DNA of 64,000 nucleotides, from contig NZ_JHEG04000001.1 of NCBI RefSeq assembly GCF_000760695.4, positions 3,878,452 through 3,942,451 of the forward strand, read 5' to 3'. Source of the DNA: Tolypothrix bouteillei VB521301. Its GTDB lineage: Bacteria; Cyanobacteriota; Cyanobacteriia; Cyanobacteriales; Nostocaceae. The position numbers were made by a program, and so were the translations under genes. Under the pieces are notes generated by a model, which made no database searches, had not been told where the DNA came from, and saw only the letters and a list, made by a program, of their open reading frames with translations. Below are positions 55,475-64,000 of the stretch, piece by piece (position 1 is the first letter of the stretch; each line of letters opens with the position of its first letter).

Positions 55475-57519
55475 CCCCTTACCCCCGTAGGTACTAAAAC
55501 CCGAAAATCCGCCTCATTCACGGGTCGATCCAATTTGCGAAACTCACTCCGCGCTGCTGCTAACACCAACGCCATTGTCACAGGCGTACCCCCTTGCGCC
55601 GCCAAAAAAGCTGCATTCAACGCCACATTGTGGATACTTGCACCAGTTAAATTCAAACGCGCCAAGCGCTGATAATCTAAATCCTCAGTTGGTGTCTGTG
55701 GTGGAAACACCTTCTCCCACATCACCTGACGTTCAGCCACGCCAGGGAAGGGAAAGTTGACAATAAACCGCAAGCGGCGCATAAAGGCTTGGTCTATAGA
55801 ACTCTTAAGATTAGTTGCCAAAATTGCCAAACCGCGATAAGCTTCCATCCTCTGCAACAGATAATTTACCTCAATATTGGCGTGGCGGTCATGACTGTCT
55901 CTCACCTCGGAACGTTTGCCAAATAAAGCATCCGCTTCATCAAAAAACAAAATCGCCCCCCCATCTTCCGCCGCATCAAACAACCGCCGCAGATTTTTCT
56001 CGGTTTCTCCGATATATTTGTTGACGACTGACGAAAGGTCAATCCGATAGAGATGGAGTTGCAAATCATTGGCTATCACTTCCGCAGCCATTGTCTTACC
56101 TGTACCGCTTTCCCCTGCAAACAAGGCGCTGATACCCATCCCCCGATTCATGCGTTTGTCAAAACCCCAATTTTGATAAACTTGACTACGCTGGCGGATT
56201 TGTTCGGCTATTTGCTGCAATAAGTTTGTCTCTTCTGGTGGAAGAACAATATCATCCCATGTGGCTTTGGGGTTGAGGCGTTGGGCGAGGGAATCCAACT
56301 GTGGGCGGGTACTAGCAAGACAACCAGACCATAAATAATTTTGGATTTTAGATTTTGGATTTTGGATTTTGGATCTGGGCAAACTCCCTGGCAATTCTAT
56401 CTGATTATTAATTGCTGAATTTGAGCTTTCCGCCTGTGCAGTCTCCGCAATTTGCCTAATTGCCACTACATTCAGATTAAACTGAGTGGCTAATATTCCC
56501 GCATACTCCCGTGAAGAAGAATCTAGCACCGCCTCCCAGAGGGCTTGTTGTTCATGTGCTGTAGGTTTATCTATATCTACAACAATGGTTGGAAGTCCTA
56601 AATTCTGCCTTGCTTCACGGGTACTGAGGAAAATTAACCCGCCACTGCGGTTGAGAAACCGATGCAGGGGTGGTAATTCTCCATCCTGATGCTGTTTCCC
56701 GTCCACCTCTTGGGCATCTAAATATAAAGCCAGGGGCAATAACAAAGTTTCTCGTTGCCAAAGACGAGCAAGGGTTTCTAACTCACTGGCGTTGCTAGGT
56801 AATAGTTCCACCGGTAGCCGATAGATGTATCTATCCATCTCGGCTACTATTTGCTGGGCTATGAGTTGTTTACTGTGGGAATCTGCGCCGACTAACTGAA
56901 TCACTGGTAAAGGTTGCCCTCTGCCTGTTTGTGCCAGTTGTTGGAAAATTGACTCCACAACAGTCTGCTGGGAATGGGGTAATTCTACCTCCCATTCTTC
57001 AGTTGACAGTGGCATTAATAATGATGCCAAGCGGTCATCTAAAAGATTTAACCCTTTGATATAGTGAACAATTCTCTCATCGGCACGCAACGCACTACTA
57101 GTCAGCAGTTGCACACCCGACTGGTGAATTTCAATTAATCGCCAATACCGTAAGGGACTTTCCCAAGAAAGGGCTTCCCAAGCAGGTTCGTCAAATAAGG
57201 ATAAAGCTAGGGCAAATGTGGGGTAAGGCTGGTACTCATTATCCTGTGCTTTGGCGCACAGACGGGCTATACGAGTATCTAACTCTATAGCTACACATAA
57301 TAGTAGCACCTGTTGCTCAAACCGCGATAGCCCTAATTTATGGCTTAATAACATCAGCGCTGCTGGTGGATTCATCGCCTCGCCAGTGGGAAATTCTCTC
57401 ACCTCTGGTATTTCTGCACCTGGTAATTTTGCCATTTCCTGCAGACGCGATCGCAACCAAGCCAGCGCTTGACCTAAGTATTCTTGGTTTTGTTGTAACC
57501 AGTTATTCATCTCGCTCAT
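55471..57519 (-). CDS. eCIS AAA+ ATPase (Afp15-like)
   Basis: 682 residues. An N-terminal half has no catalytic motifs (about 1-380). The AAA+ module then follows: FAGESGTGKTMAAEVIA (Walker A, about 460), AILFFDEADALFGKRSEV (Walker B, about 520), and RMEAYRGLAILATN (sensor 1). This matches Afp15-like ATPases found in every typical eCIS, thought to help assembly or loading. Residues about 380-395 (SKIQNPKSKIQN) are encoded by a copy of the AATCCAAAATC tandem repeat (56338-56380) inserted in frame. Confidence 0.92.
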   Translation of the reverse strand: MSEMNNWLQQNQEYLGQALAWLRSRLQEMAKLPGAEIPEVREFPTGEAMNPPAALMLLSHKLGLSRFEQQVLLLCVAIELDTRIARLCAKAQDNEYQPYPTFALALSLFDEPAWEALSWESPLRYWRLIEIHQSGVQLLTSSALRADERIVHYIKGLNLLDDRLASLLMPLSTEEWEVELPHSQQTVVESIFQQLAQTGRGQPLPVIQLVGADSHSKQLIAQQIVAEMDRYIYRLPVELLPSNASELETLARLWQRETLLLPLALYLDAQEVDGKQHQDGELPPLHRFLNRSGGLIFLSTREARQNLGLPTIVVDIDKPTAHEQQALWEAVLDSSSREYAGILATQFNLNVVAIRQIAETAQAESSNSAINNQIELPGSLPRSKIQNPKSKIQNYLWSGCLASTRPQLDSLAQRLNPKATWDDIVLPPEETNLLQQIAEQIRQRSQVYQNWGFDKRMNRGMGISALFAGESGTGKTMAAEVIANDLQLHLYRIDLSSVVNKYIGETEKNLRRLFDAAEDGGAILFFDEADALFGKRSEVRDSHDRHANIEVNYLLQRMEAYRGLAILATNLKSSIDQAFMRRLRFIVNFPFPGVAERQVMWEKVFPPQTPTEDLDYQRLARLNLTGASIHNVALNAAFLAAQGGTPVTMALVLAAARSEFRKLDRPVNEADFRVLVPTGVRG
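56338..56380. repeat. STRR-type AATCCAAAATC tandem repeat inside ATPase gene
   Basis: Plus-strand text is repeated TTTTGGATTTTGGATTTTGG. It is a well-known cyanobacterial short tandem repeat, normally intergenic; here it is in frame and translated (minus strand) as SKIQNPKSKIQN. Confidence 0.75.
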
Positions 57520-58754
57520 ACTATTGTCACCTTCTGGTTCTGGTCGAAGACTGGCGGTGTCACTGTCCGATCCACCAGTAAACTATCCACCCCATCAATG
57601 CGCGATCGCACAAAATACTCACCTGGTGTTACCCCGGTAATCCGAAACTCCAGCCGATCTGTGGTAGTTGTTCGGGGTGGTGCAACAATTTCTCTGTCTC
57701 CCAGCAACAAAGCTACTCTCTGTTCTGGTCGCACCAGGGGACTGTAAACCACAGTCAGCAACACCTCCCCATTAGCATCCCGCTGTGCCTGACGTGGTAT
57801 GATATCCAAAATTTTTGGTGCTAGTGAAAAAGATAACTCATTACTAGTCCGCGTCTGTTCCCCAGTCCGGGTGACTCTCACTGCTACAGTATAAAAACCA
57901 GATACCCAGTTAGCAGCTTCATCAGGCAATTGTACCCTAATTTCTTTCGCCATTCTCTCTGTTGGGGATGGTAATTCTACAGTAATTTCTCTACGAGTAT
58001 TTGTAAATAATATAACTATATTTTTACCGTTTAAATTATCACCATTGAGAACGAGAACATCACCCAACCTAGCACTAGCTTGCTGATTCGGCAACTGTAC
58101 TGAGTGTAGCATTGGTAAAAAAGATATCAAGTCAGACCGGACAATCGCCCCACTGTCATCAGCTTGGCGTCTGATGATTGGTAATGGAGTTTTCGTACTC
58201 AATCCACTTTCAATTAACACCACTGACACCTCATAAGCTGCTGAGATCCGATACGGAGACTGAAAAGTCGTCCACAAGTTATGTGACTCTTCCACAGATA
58301 GCGATTGGTAAACAATTCGCACCTGTTCAAGCTGTTGGTCGAGGTCGTAATCTGTGGTTGTAGGCAAAGCAGCTTTAATATCAGCAGGAGTCAGTATAGA
58401 ATGGTCGTGAAAAACACTCATAGCTAAACCAAGCAAACGATGACTGGTAGGTTCTGGGTAATCATCATTTTGAGAATAAGCAGTGAGTAAGTAGTAGAGG
58501 TTTAACGGTAATAGTGGCTGTGCTGTTTCACCTGGCTTTACTTGGTCAGGTATATCCATGTTGCGCCAACCTGGGTGAATTTGCGTATGATAAAGAAATA
58601 GATTCACCTGATTTCCGTTACTAATACTGTTATCTCGTACTTTATCCAAAGGTTTTGTTGTCACGACAGTTCCACCACCTTCGGTGTCAAATCTTCGCTG
58701 TAACAAGAAACGTAATGTTGTGGTCACAGCAGCAATAGATAATGCGTTACTCAT
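57516..58754 (-). CDS. eCIS DUF4255 tube-terminator protein (Afp16-like)
   Basis: 412 residues. The N-terminal half is DUF4255 (MSNALSIAAVTTTLRFLLQR, NLFLYHTQIHPGWRNMD, LNLYYLLTAY). The C-terminal half contains IPT/TIG-like beta repeats. Afp16-like caps set the length of the tube and sheath. It overlaps the ATPase gene by four bases. Confidence 0.88.
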   Translation of the reverse strand: MSNALSIAAVTTTLRFLLQRRFDTEGGGTVVTTKPLDKVRDNSISNGNQVNLFLYHTQIHPGWRNMDIPDQVKPGETAQPLLPLNLYYLLTAYSQNDDYPEPTSHRLLGLAMSVFHDHSILTPADIKAALPTTTDYDLDQQLEQVRIVYQSLSVEESHNLWTTFQSPYRISAAYEVSVVLIESGLSTKTPLPIIRRQADDSGAIVRSDLISFLPMLHSVQLPNQQASARLGDVLVLNGDNLNGKNIVILFTNTRREITVELPSPTERMAKEIRVQLPDEAANWVSGFYTVAVRVTRTGEQTRTSNELSFSLAPKILDIIPRQAQRDANGEVLLTVVYSPLVRPEQRVALLLGDREIVAPPRTTTTDRLEFRITGVTPGEYFVRSRIDGVDSLLVDRTVTPPVFDQNQKVTIV

Positions 58755-58759
58755 ATTGC

Positions 58760-61111
58760 TTACCTTTCCCTAGAACGTTGGCGTAAGTATTCATCTAAAC
58801 TCATCACAGGTGGTTTTGGTCTTGGCTTTGGTCGTGGTGGTGGCGGTGGTGGTGTGCGAATTTCCATAGAACCAATGGAAACTTGAATAGTAGGTGTTGT
58901 TGAATGACCAAATGATTCCCTTTGTTGTCGTTCTTGTCTGCTGGCTGAGATGAAGACAGCACCGGGACGAGAATCATCATTTCTCGGTTCAATAATATTG
59001 GGTGTCGGCTGTGGGGAATGGTCTTGTAAAAGAGAAATAGGGTGAATTTTAACTGCTTGCTGTCCCAATAATTGCTTTGCAGGCTGTGTTAGTTGTTCTA
59101 CTGCTTGATGTGAGAAGGGAGTATTTGTTTCCACCCTTGGTGCTGGCGTTAACGGATGCGTTTCTGTGTTCAAGAACAAAGATTTATCGGGCGCGATCGC
59201 CATCGGTTGCGGCGACTGCTGGGAATTGGGTTGCTCCCTCATTACCTTTGATGATGGTGAGGATGCAACAAAGCGATTGTTTTGAGTTTCTTGCTGTTGA
59301 GTTAATAAAGGCACAGAAACAGGCTGTGATTTTACTGTTGATGATAATAAAGGAGCGATCGCTTCTCCATTACTAGAGGACGTTAATTGCAGTCTCTGTT
59401 CAGTAGGCAGTATTTTATCTGAAGTCAGTTTTGTTACTGCTGGTTCTGACTCTGGTATAGTTGGCAATTTTCCTTGTGATACCATCTGTTGGGACTGAAA
59501 AGCAGGAACTGCAGGATAACTTTTAACTGGTTGCTGTCCTAATAATTGCTTTGCAGGCTGTGTTACTCCCTTTCCGGTGTAAGAATACCGTTCTTCTTCT
59601 CCTCTTTCTTCGCGTACTTCGCGTCTTTGCGGTTCATTAAAATAGGTAATCTTCTGGCGGGAAGGGAGTAGTTGTTCGATCGCTGGATGTGGGGTTTCCG
59701 TCGTTGGTGCTGGGGTTAACGGATGCGTTTCTGTGTTCAGGAACAAAGATTTATCGGGGGCGATCGCCATCGGTTGTGGCGACTGCTGGGAATCTGGTTG
59801 CTCCCTCATTACCTTTAATGATGGTGAGGGTGGAACAAAGCGATCGCTTTCAGTTCCCTGCTGTTGAGTTAATAAAGGCTCAGAAACAGGCTGTGATTTT
59901 ACTGACAACGATGATAAGGGAGCGATCGCTTCCACATCAGCAGCGGAAGTTAATTGGAGTTTCTCCACAGTAGGCAGTATTTTATCAGATGTCTGTTCTG
60001 TTACTACTGCTTCTGACTCTGGTACCGTTGGCAATTTTCCTTGTGATACCATCTGTTGGGATTGGGGAAGAGAAACCCCAGGATGACTTTTAACTGGTTG
60101 CTGTCCCAATGATTGTTTTGCAGGCTGTGTTAGTTGTTTGACCGTTTGATGTGGTAAGGGAGTATTTGTTTGCGTCGTTTGTGCTAGCGTTAACGGCTGT
60201 GTTTTTGTGTTTAGCAACAAAGATCGATCGGGGGCGCTCGCCATCGGTTGTGGCGATTGCTGGGAATCGGGTTGCTCCCTCATTACCTTTGATAATGGTG
60301 AGGATGGAACAAAGCGATCGCTTTCAGTTCCCTGCTGTTGAGTTAATAAAGGCTCAGAAATAATCTGTGATTTTACTGACAATGATGATAAGGGAGCGAT
60401 CGCTTCCACATCAGCAGTCGAAGTTAATTGGAGTTTCTCCACAGTAGGCAGTATTTTATCAGATGTCTGTTCTGTTACTACTGCTTCTGACTCTGGTATC
60501 ATTGGTAATTTTCCTTTTGATACCATCTGTTGGGATTGGGGAAGAGAAACGCCAGGATGACTTTTAACTGGTTGCTGTCCCAATGATTGTTTTACAGGCT
60601 GGGTTAGTTGTTTGACCGTTTGATGTGGTAAGGGAGTATTTGTTTGCGTCGTTTGTGCTAGCGTTAACGGCTGTGTTTCTGTGTTTAGCAATAAAGATTG
60701 ATCGGGGGCGATCGCCGTAAATCGTGGCGATTGCTGGGAATCGGGTTGTTCCCAGTAATGAGTAGGTCTTGGGGTTAAACTAGTTGACGGTGAATCGTTT
60801 ATATCGTCGGATGTTTGTGATTGATTTGCGTTTGTCGAAGACGTTGGCGCAGCGATCGCTTGCAGGTCTAACGGCTGTGCAATGTCAGAGTTGCTGAATA
60901 TGTGAGCGTCTGGACTTGTTTCCAACCCAGTTGTTATGGCGGAATCTTCACTATCGCCCGTGACTATTTCTTGGCTTATCCCCCAATTTTCATCACTCCC
61001 CATTTCTACAGGAGAACCTGGTAAAAAACCAAATATCGACAGCAGCAAGGGTTGAACTGTATCGACCAACTTGAGGTTTTTTGCCACCAATTGGTTAAGA
61101 TAATTGTTCAT
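58760..61111 (-). CDS. Highly repetitive Q/P-rich eCIS protein
   Basis: 783 residues. A short N-terminal anchor-like part (MNNYLNQLVAKNLKLVDTV), then four units of about 157 residues, each beginning EQPDSQQSPQ and containing LGQQPVKSHPGVSLPQSQQM and EPLLTQQQGTES. The fourth unit is partial. The third unit carries an in-frame insertion (EPQRREVREERGEEERYS region) encoded by a dispersed cyanobacterial repeat at about 59583-59640. The C-terminus (IQVSIGSMEIR, a PPPPPP run and MSLDEYLRQR) is a conserved eCIS ending. It is of low complexity, probably extended, and overlaps the gp26-like gene by four bases. A tape-like or linker role is conceivable but not shown. Confidence 0.75.
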   Translation of the reverse strand: MNNYLNQLVAKNLKLVDTVQPLLLSIFGFLPGSPVEMGSDENWGISQEIVTGDSEDSAITTGLETSPDAHIFSNSDIAQPLDLQAIAAPTSSTNANQSQTSDDINDSPSTSLTPRPTHYWEQPDSQQSPRFTAIAPDQSLLLNTETQPLTLAQTTQTNTPLPHQTVKQLTQPVKQSLGQQPVKSHPGVSLPQSQQMVSKGKLPMIPESEAVVTEQTSDKILPTVEKLQLTSTADVEAIAPLSSLSVKSQIISEPLLTQQQGTESDRFVPSSPLSKVMREQPDSQQSPQPMASAPDRSLLLNTKTQPLTLAQTTQTNTPLPHQTVKQLTQPAKQSLGQQPVKSHPGVSLPQSQQMVSQGKLPTVPESEAVVTEQTSDKILPTVEKLQLTSAADVEAIAPLSSLSVKSQPVSEPLLTQQQGTESDRFVPPSPSLKVMREQPDSQQSPQPMAIAPDKSLFLNTETHPLTPAPTTETPHPAIEQLLPSRQKITYFNEPQRREVREERGEEERYSYTGKGVTQPAKQLLGQQPVKSYPAVPAFQSQQMVSQGKLPTIPESEPAVTKLTSDKILPTEQRLQLTSSSNGEAIAPLLSSTVKSQPVSVPLLTQQQETQNNRFVASSPSSKVMREQPNSQQSPQPMAIAPDKSLFLNTETHPLTPAPRVETNTPFSHQAVEQLTQPAKQLLGQQAVKIHPISLLQDHSPQPTPNIIEPRNDDSRPGAVFISASRQERQQRESFGHSTTPTIQVSIGSMEIRTPPPPPPRPKPRPKPPVMSLDEYLRQRSRER
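59583..59640. repeat. Dispersed GCAAAGACGCGAAG-type repeat inside coding sequence
   Basis: The minus strand reads AACCGCAAAGACGCGAAGTA then CGCGAAGAAAGAGGAGAAG, the common cyanobacterial intergenic repeat. It interrupts unit 3 of the repetitive protein but keeps the frame. Confidence 0.7.
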
Positions 61112-61902
61112 TTACTCACCACCATATCTAAATATAGTTGCCGTCGTCTAGGACTCATAGTCAGAATGTCAGCCTCGCGCCAGCCATAAGCAGTGGCCAA
61201 GGTATGCACATCCCGTAAAATGCGAAGTCCCCAAGCGTTAATTTCGCTCCAAAAGAAGGACATAATGTCAAATACTAATTGCCATTCGTGACCGCAAGCA
61301 GGACAAGAAGTATCCAATGGTACATTCGCTTGCGGGTCAGCCTGAGCCATTTCTGCAATAATTGTATTAATTATATTGGTTGGTAATTTGTTGAGTGATA
61401 AACTTTCACTGTTATGGGTGACAGATAAGATACAGCGATCGAGCAAAACTTGTTGAGCCGTTTTTAACTGTTGGTTCGTTGTTAGAGCGTTGTGCTGTTG
61501 TGGGTTGGACAAAACATCTTTGCAAGCAGAAGTGCAAATCGCCATCAAGTCTGATGTGTTAGGAAGACGAAAGCTAACCTGATACTCACCTTGGGAGAGA
61601 GAAAATTTCTCTACTGGTTCAAGTTGAGGTGATACCATGCGGACATCTGCAACATTAAAATTGAGTTCCAAGGCTTCACCACACTTCGGACAGGCTGTTT
61701 GACTTGCTAGTTGGGAACCAAAAGTCCACTCCCGTAAAGTCAGCAGCATTGCATCGCGCTGACCTATACTAAACTGGGTGAGTGTCTCTACCGGTACATC
61801 AGGACAAGCGGTGGCTAGTAGCTTGATAGCTCTAGACCAAGATGGCTGGTTATGTCCCCAGTCCCAAATATTGAACAGTTCTAAGGATGATAGCGATCGC
61901 AT
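61108..61902 (-). CDS. eCIS gp26-like baseplate protein with zinc ribbon
   Basis: 264 residues. The N-terminus (SLSSLELFNIWDWGHNQPSW), the middle (FSIGQRDAMLLTLREWTFG) and the ending (AYGWREADILTMSPRRRQLY) match T4 gp26-like baseplate proteins of eCIS. Two CxxC pairs, CPKC (71-74) and CPAC (200-203), probably make a zinc ribbon. Zinc ligands are not usual in phage gp26. Confidence 0.75.
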   Translation of the reverse strand: MRSLSSLELFNIWDWGHNQPSWSRAIKLLATACPDVPVETLTQFSIGQRDAMLLTLREWTFGSQLASQTACPKCGEALELNFNVADVRMVSPQLEPVEKFSLSQGEYQVSFRLPNTSDLMAICTSACKDVLSNPQQHNALTTNQQLKTAQQVLLDRCILSVTHNSESLSLNKLPTNIINTIIAEMAQADPQANVPLDTSCPACGHEWQLVFDIMSFFWSEINAWGLRILRDVHTLATAYGWREADILTMSPRRRQLYLDMVVSK

Positions 61903-61947
61903 AATCTAATACCAATCCACAAAATGCATGATACATATACATTGGTC

Positions 61948-61975
61948 GTAGGGGCGCTCATGCTTGCGCCCTTAC
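61948..61975. repeat. 28-bp palindromic repeat, intergenic copy
   Basis: GTAGGGGCGCTCATGC then TTGCGCCCTTAC, in the gap between the gp26-like and tube genes. Confidence 0.8.
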
Positions 61976-61984
61976 ATCTTTTCC

Positions 61985-62455
61985 TTAAGCGCGCTCCCAA
62001 CCTTCGTTTTCGAGTTTTATGTACTCAATCGCAACAGCATTAGCACTAGCATCAAGGTCAGGTAAAGCTTGATATTCCGAAACCCAGCAACCGAAAACAT
62101 TATAAGAAGTCACTTTATTTTGATTGCCTTCATCGTAAACCTCAATGATGATATCTTTACGGAAGTCAGCCAAAGAAACTTCTGGGGTACCACCAAGCGC
62201 CCAAACCTTTTTCGCCCAATCTTCAAACTTAGTATCTTTAGTAATACCTCTTTCTAGAGTAATAGCCTCGTACTTGCTTTGTCCTGGAGACTTATAAACA
62301 GTGCTAGGGTCACCACCTGTGCGGTGTTCTATCACTTCAGTTGTGCGCTTAAGACCACTGACTTTACTTACCGCAGCCACAACCTGACCGTCCATTCTAA
62401 CTTTAAACTTGAAGTTTTTGTAGAAGTCTAAACGAGTTCCCGAAATAGATGGCAT
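61985..62455 (-). CDS. eCIS inner tube protein (gp19/Afp1-like)
   Basis: 156 residues of the phage tail tube (gp19-like) family: FYKNFKFKVRMDGQVVAAVSKVSG, IEHRTGGDPSTVYKSPGQSK (conserved), ITLERGITKD and FGCWVSEYQALPDLDASA. Hexameric rings of this protein form the inner tube through which cargo passes. It lies 19 bases after the sheath gene. Confidence 0.93.
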   Translation of the reverse strand: MPSISGTRLDFYKNFKFKVRMDGQVVAAVSKVSGLKRTTEVIEHRTGGDPSTVYKSPGQSKYEAITLERGITKDTKFEDWAKKVWALGGTPEVSLADFRKDIIIEVYDEGNQNKVTSYNVFGCWVSEYQALPDLDASANAVAIEYIKLENEGWERA

Positions 62456-62474
62456 ATATTTGCGTCCTTTATCC

Positions 62475-64000
62475 TTAAACTGCTATTTGTCCGGCTATTT
62501 GCTGAATACTGATAATCACAAACTCAGCGGGTTTGAGTGGAGCAAAACCAACAACAATGTTAACAATGCCCAAATTAATATCATTTTGAGTTGTCGTTTC
62601 CTTGTCGCACTTCACAAAATAAGCATCTTCTGGTTTTTGCCCTTGGAAAGCTCCTTGGCGGAACAACGTATGCATAAAAGCCCCAAGATTTAGGCGAATC
62701 TGCGCCCACAATGGCTCGTCGTTAGGCTCAAACACCACCCATTGAGTACCGCGATAAAGGCTTTCTTCCAAGAAAAGAGCTAAACGACGGACTGGAATAT
62801 ACTTCCACTCATCGGTAAGACGGTCATCTCCCTTACGTGTGCGTGCTCCCCAAATCACACGACCAACGGCTGGTAAAGTTCGCAAGCAGTTAATACCCAG
62901 AGGATTTAACTCACCATTTTCTGCATCTGTCAAAGGTACACTCAATTGCGGTACGCCCACCAATGTTGCTTCTGTACCCGCAGGCGCTTTCCACACTCCG
63001 CGTTGAACATCGGTACGAGCAAACACACCAGCGATCGCACCGCAGGGAGCAAACTCTTCCATTGCATTTTTTCGCAGAGGATTTGGTTGCTTAAGCCTGG
63101 GGAAGAAAACAGCAGCATAACTGGTGGGTGTACCAATATTTTTAATACCATCTTTAGCTTTGTCTTTATTAATCCAATCGTTTGGTGGATCGATGATAAA
63201 AAAGGCTCGACGTTTTTTGCAATATTCAGCGGCTCGATCAACTAGAGGGTCATAATCTATACCTTGGTTGTCATTTTTATAGGGCGGGATACAGAGGAGA
63301 TTAAAAAGGTCAGCTTTTTCCAAAGCATAAAGACCTTGTTTTGCTCCTTCTTTACCTTCCCCTGTAAAGTCTCCTACTTCTAAAGCAGTACCATCTGAAC
63401 CATTGTCAGCTTTGGTATTAGTACCGTTATCGTCCCATAGTTTAAGTTTATTATTCGGATCTGGATTCTGATGAGCATCAGGTCTAGCCTCAGCTAAACC
63501 GCCGCTTACTCGCACTAAATTGGATTCATTTTTTAAAACTATATCCACCCGTCTTGGGTGATCGGTTTTCACTGCTACATTGCGGAAAACCTCAATGTTA
63601 CCCGTAGATCCATCCAAGATGGTGAGATTAAACAGGTCATCTTTACCAGGTCTATTATCAGGTGGTAAATCATGGTCAATGCGAACTCTTAAAGAGTTGC
63701 CCCAGGTTCCTTCACCTGCTGCTTCTAGCTGAAGTCCATTCGCATCTATGATTGCTTTACTGGCTTCATGAACAAGTCGGACAATAATTGCTTGACTGCC
63801 ACCATTGAGATAAAAGTCCCGCACAGCATATCCAAGAGTGCTGTCTAGCGACAAACCCCCGAAAATCCGTTCAAAATCGCCGTAGTTGTTGATAGTAATT
63901 GGCTCGTTAACAGGACCACGCTTGGCACGTCCTATGAAAGCGGTAATAGAGGTGGATACACCTGTAATCGTGCGTACACCACTAGGAATTTCTTGTATGT
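62475..64000 (-). CDS. eCIS contractile sheath protein (5' end cut by window edge)
   Basis: At least 508 residues; the reading frame stays open to the window edge, where EIPSGVRTITGVSTSITAFI then GRAKRGPVNEPITINN is the usual N-terminal sheath handshake. The middle is variable; the C-terminal part (YRGTQWVVFEPNDEPLW, then ARQL-like LNLGAFMHTLFRQGAFQG and the ending FVIISIQQIAGQI) is the conserved sheath core. Contraction drives the tube outward. Apparent internal starts such as a TTG at 63854 are not the gene start. Confidence 0.95.
   Translation of the reverse strand, partial: IQEIPSGVRTITGVSTSITAFIGRAKRGPVNEPITINNYGDFERIFGGLSLDSTLGYAVRDFYLNGGSQAIIVRLVHEASKAIIDANGLQLEAAGEGTWGNSLRVRIDHDLPPDNRPGKDDLFNLTILDGSTGNIEVFRNVAVKTDHPRRVDIVLKNESNLVRVSGGLAEARPDAHQNPDPNNKLKLWDDNGTNTKADNGSDGTALEVGDFTGEGKEGAKQGLYALEKADLFNLLCIPPYKNDNQGIDYDPLVDRAAEYCKKRRAFFIIDPPNDWINKDKAKDGIKNIGTPTSYAAVFFPRLKQPNPLRKNAMEEFAPCGAIAGVFARTDVQRGVWKAPAGTEATLVGVPQLSVPLTDAENGELNPLGINCLRTLPAVGRVIWGARTRKGDDRLTDEWKYIPVRRLALFLEESLYRGTQWVVFEPNDEPLWAQIRLNLGAFMHTLFRQGAFQGQKPEDAYFVKCDKETTTQNDINLGIVNIVVGFAPLKPAEFVIISIQQIAGQIAV

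Noticed and set aside
59077..60363. Plus-strand frames opposite the repetitive eCIS protein
   Set aside because: Antisense shadows repeating with the same period as the minus-strand units.
62475..63854. Apparent 459-codon sheath gene starting inside the window
   Set aside because: The frame remains open to the window edge with conserved sheath sequence, so the internal TTG is not the start.

Overview
The window looks like chromosomal DNA from a filamentous (Nostocales-type) cyanobacterium. HIP1 octamers (GCGATCGC) are scattered throughout. Several dispersed cyanobacterial repeat families are present. The best-recognised genes (hemD, tsaB, argD, a large NRPS, paired AAA/WD-40 genes, a contractile injection system) have the typical cyanobacterial character. 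No rRNA or tRNA gene was found by eye.

Left part (1-16400): housekeeping and accessory genes. These are a PlsC-type acyltransferase, hemD, an alpha/beta hydrolase, a two-domain DUF305 lipoprotein behind a MerR-type promoter, and an orphan CRISPR array of 20 repeats with no cas genes in the window. Then come a stand-alone tnpB with a small divergent ribbon-helix-helix gene, tsaB, a FUSC-type membrane protein, a SnoaL/DUF4440 protein behind paired dyad operators, a GHMP kinase, argD with a clear terminator, and a TrkA-type potassium channel.

Middle (14700-33000): a compact nonribosomal peptide cluster on the minus strand. The order is a Val-loading starter NRPS, a 2767-residue NRPS predicted for Ser then Thr and ending in an A-less condensation domain plus a carrier domain, an MFS exporter and an NTF2-like protein. 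Divergent from it are two translationally coupled AAA-like proteins; the second carries 14 WD-40 repeats, enough for two seven-bladed propellers.

Right part (34500-64000): a large extracellular-type contractile injection system (eCIS), all on the minus strand. The first block, running in from the right edge, holds the sheath (cut by the edge), inner tube, a gp26-like zinc-ribbon baseplate protein, a highly repetitive Q/P-rich protein, a DUF4255 cap protein, an AAA+ ATPase, a small conserved protein and an 841-residue DUF4157 protein. The second block holds a PAAR-like tip, CIS tube/LysM proteins, a gpD-like hub, a gp5/VgrG-like spike, gp25, two baseplate J-like proteins, a tail-I/beta-helix protein and a DUF6519 protein. 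Between the blocks (48900-52700) lie three toxin-antitoxin pairs and gene debris.

The most notable points are the multi-domain candidate effector (a predicted XOO_2897-like deaminase region, DUF4157 and an HNH-like C-terminal region) and the eCIS structural genes, which have repeatedly absorbed dispersed repeats in frame, including four copies of a 28-bp palindrome.
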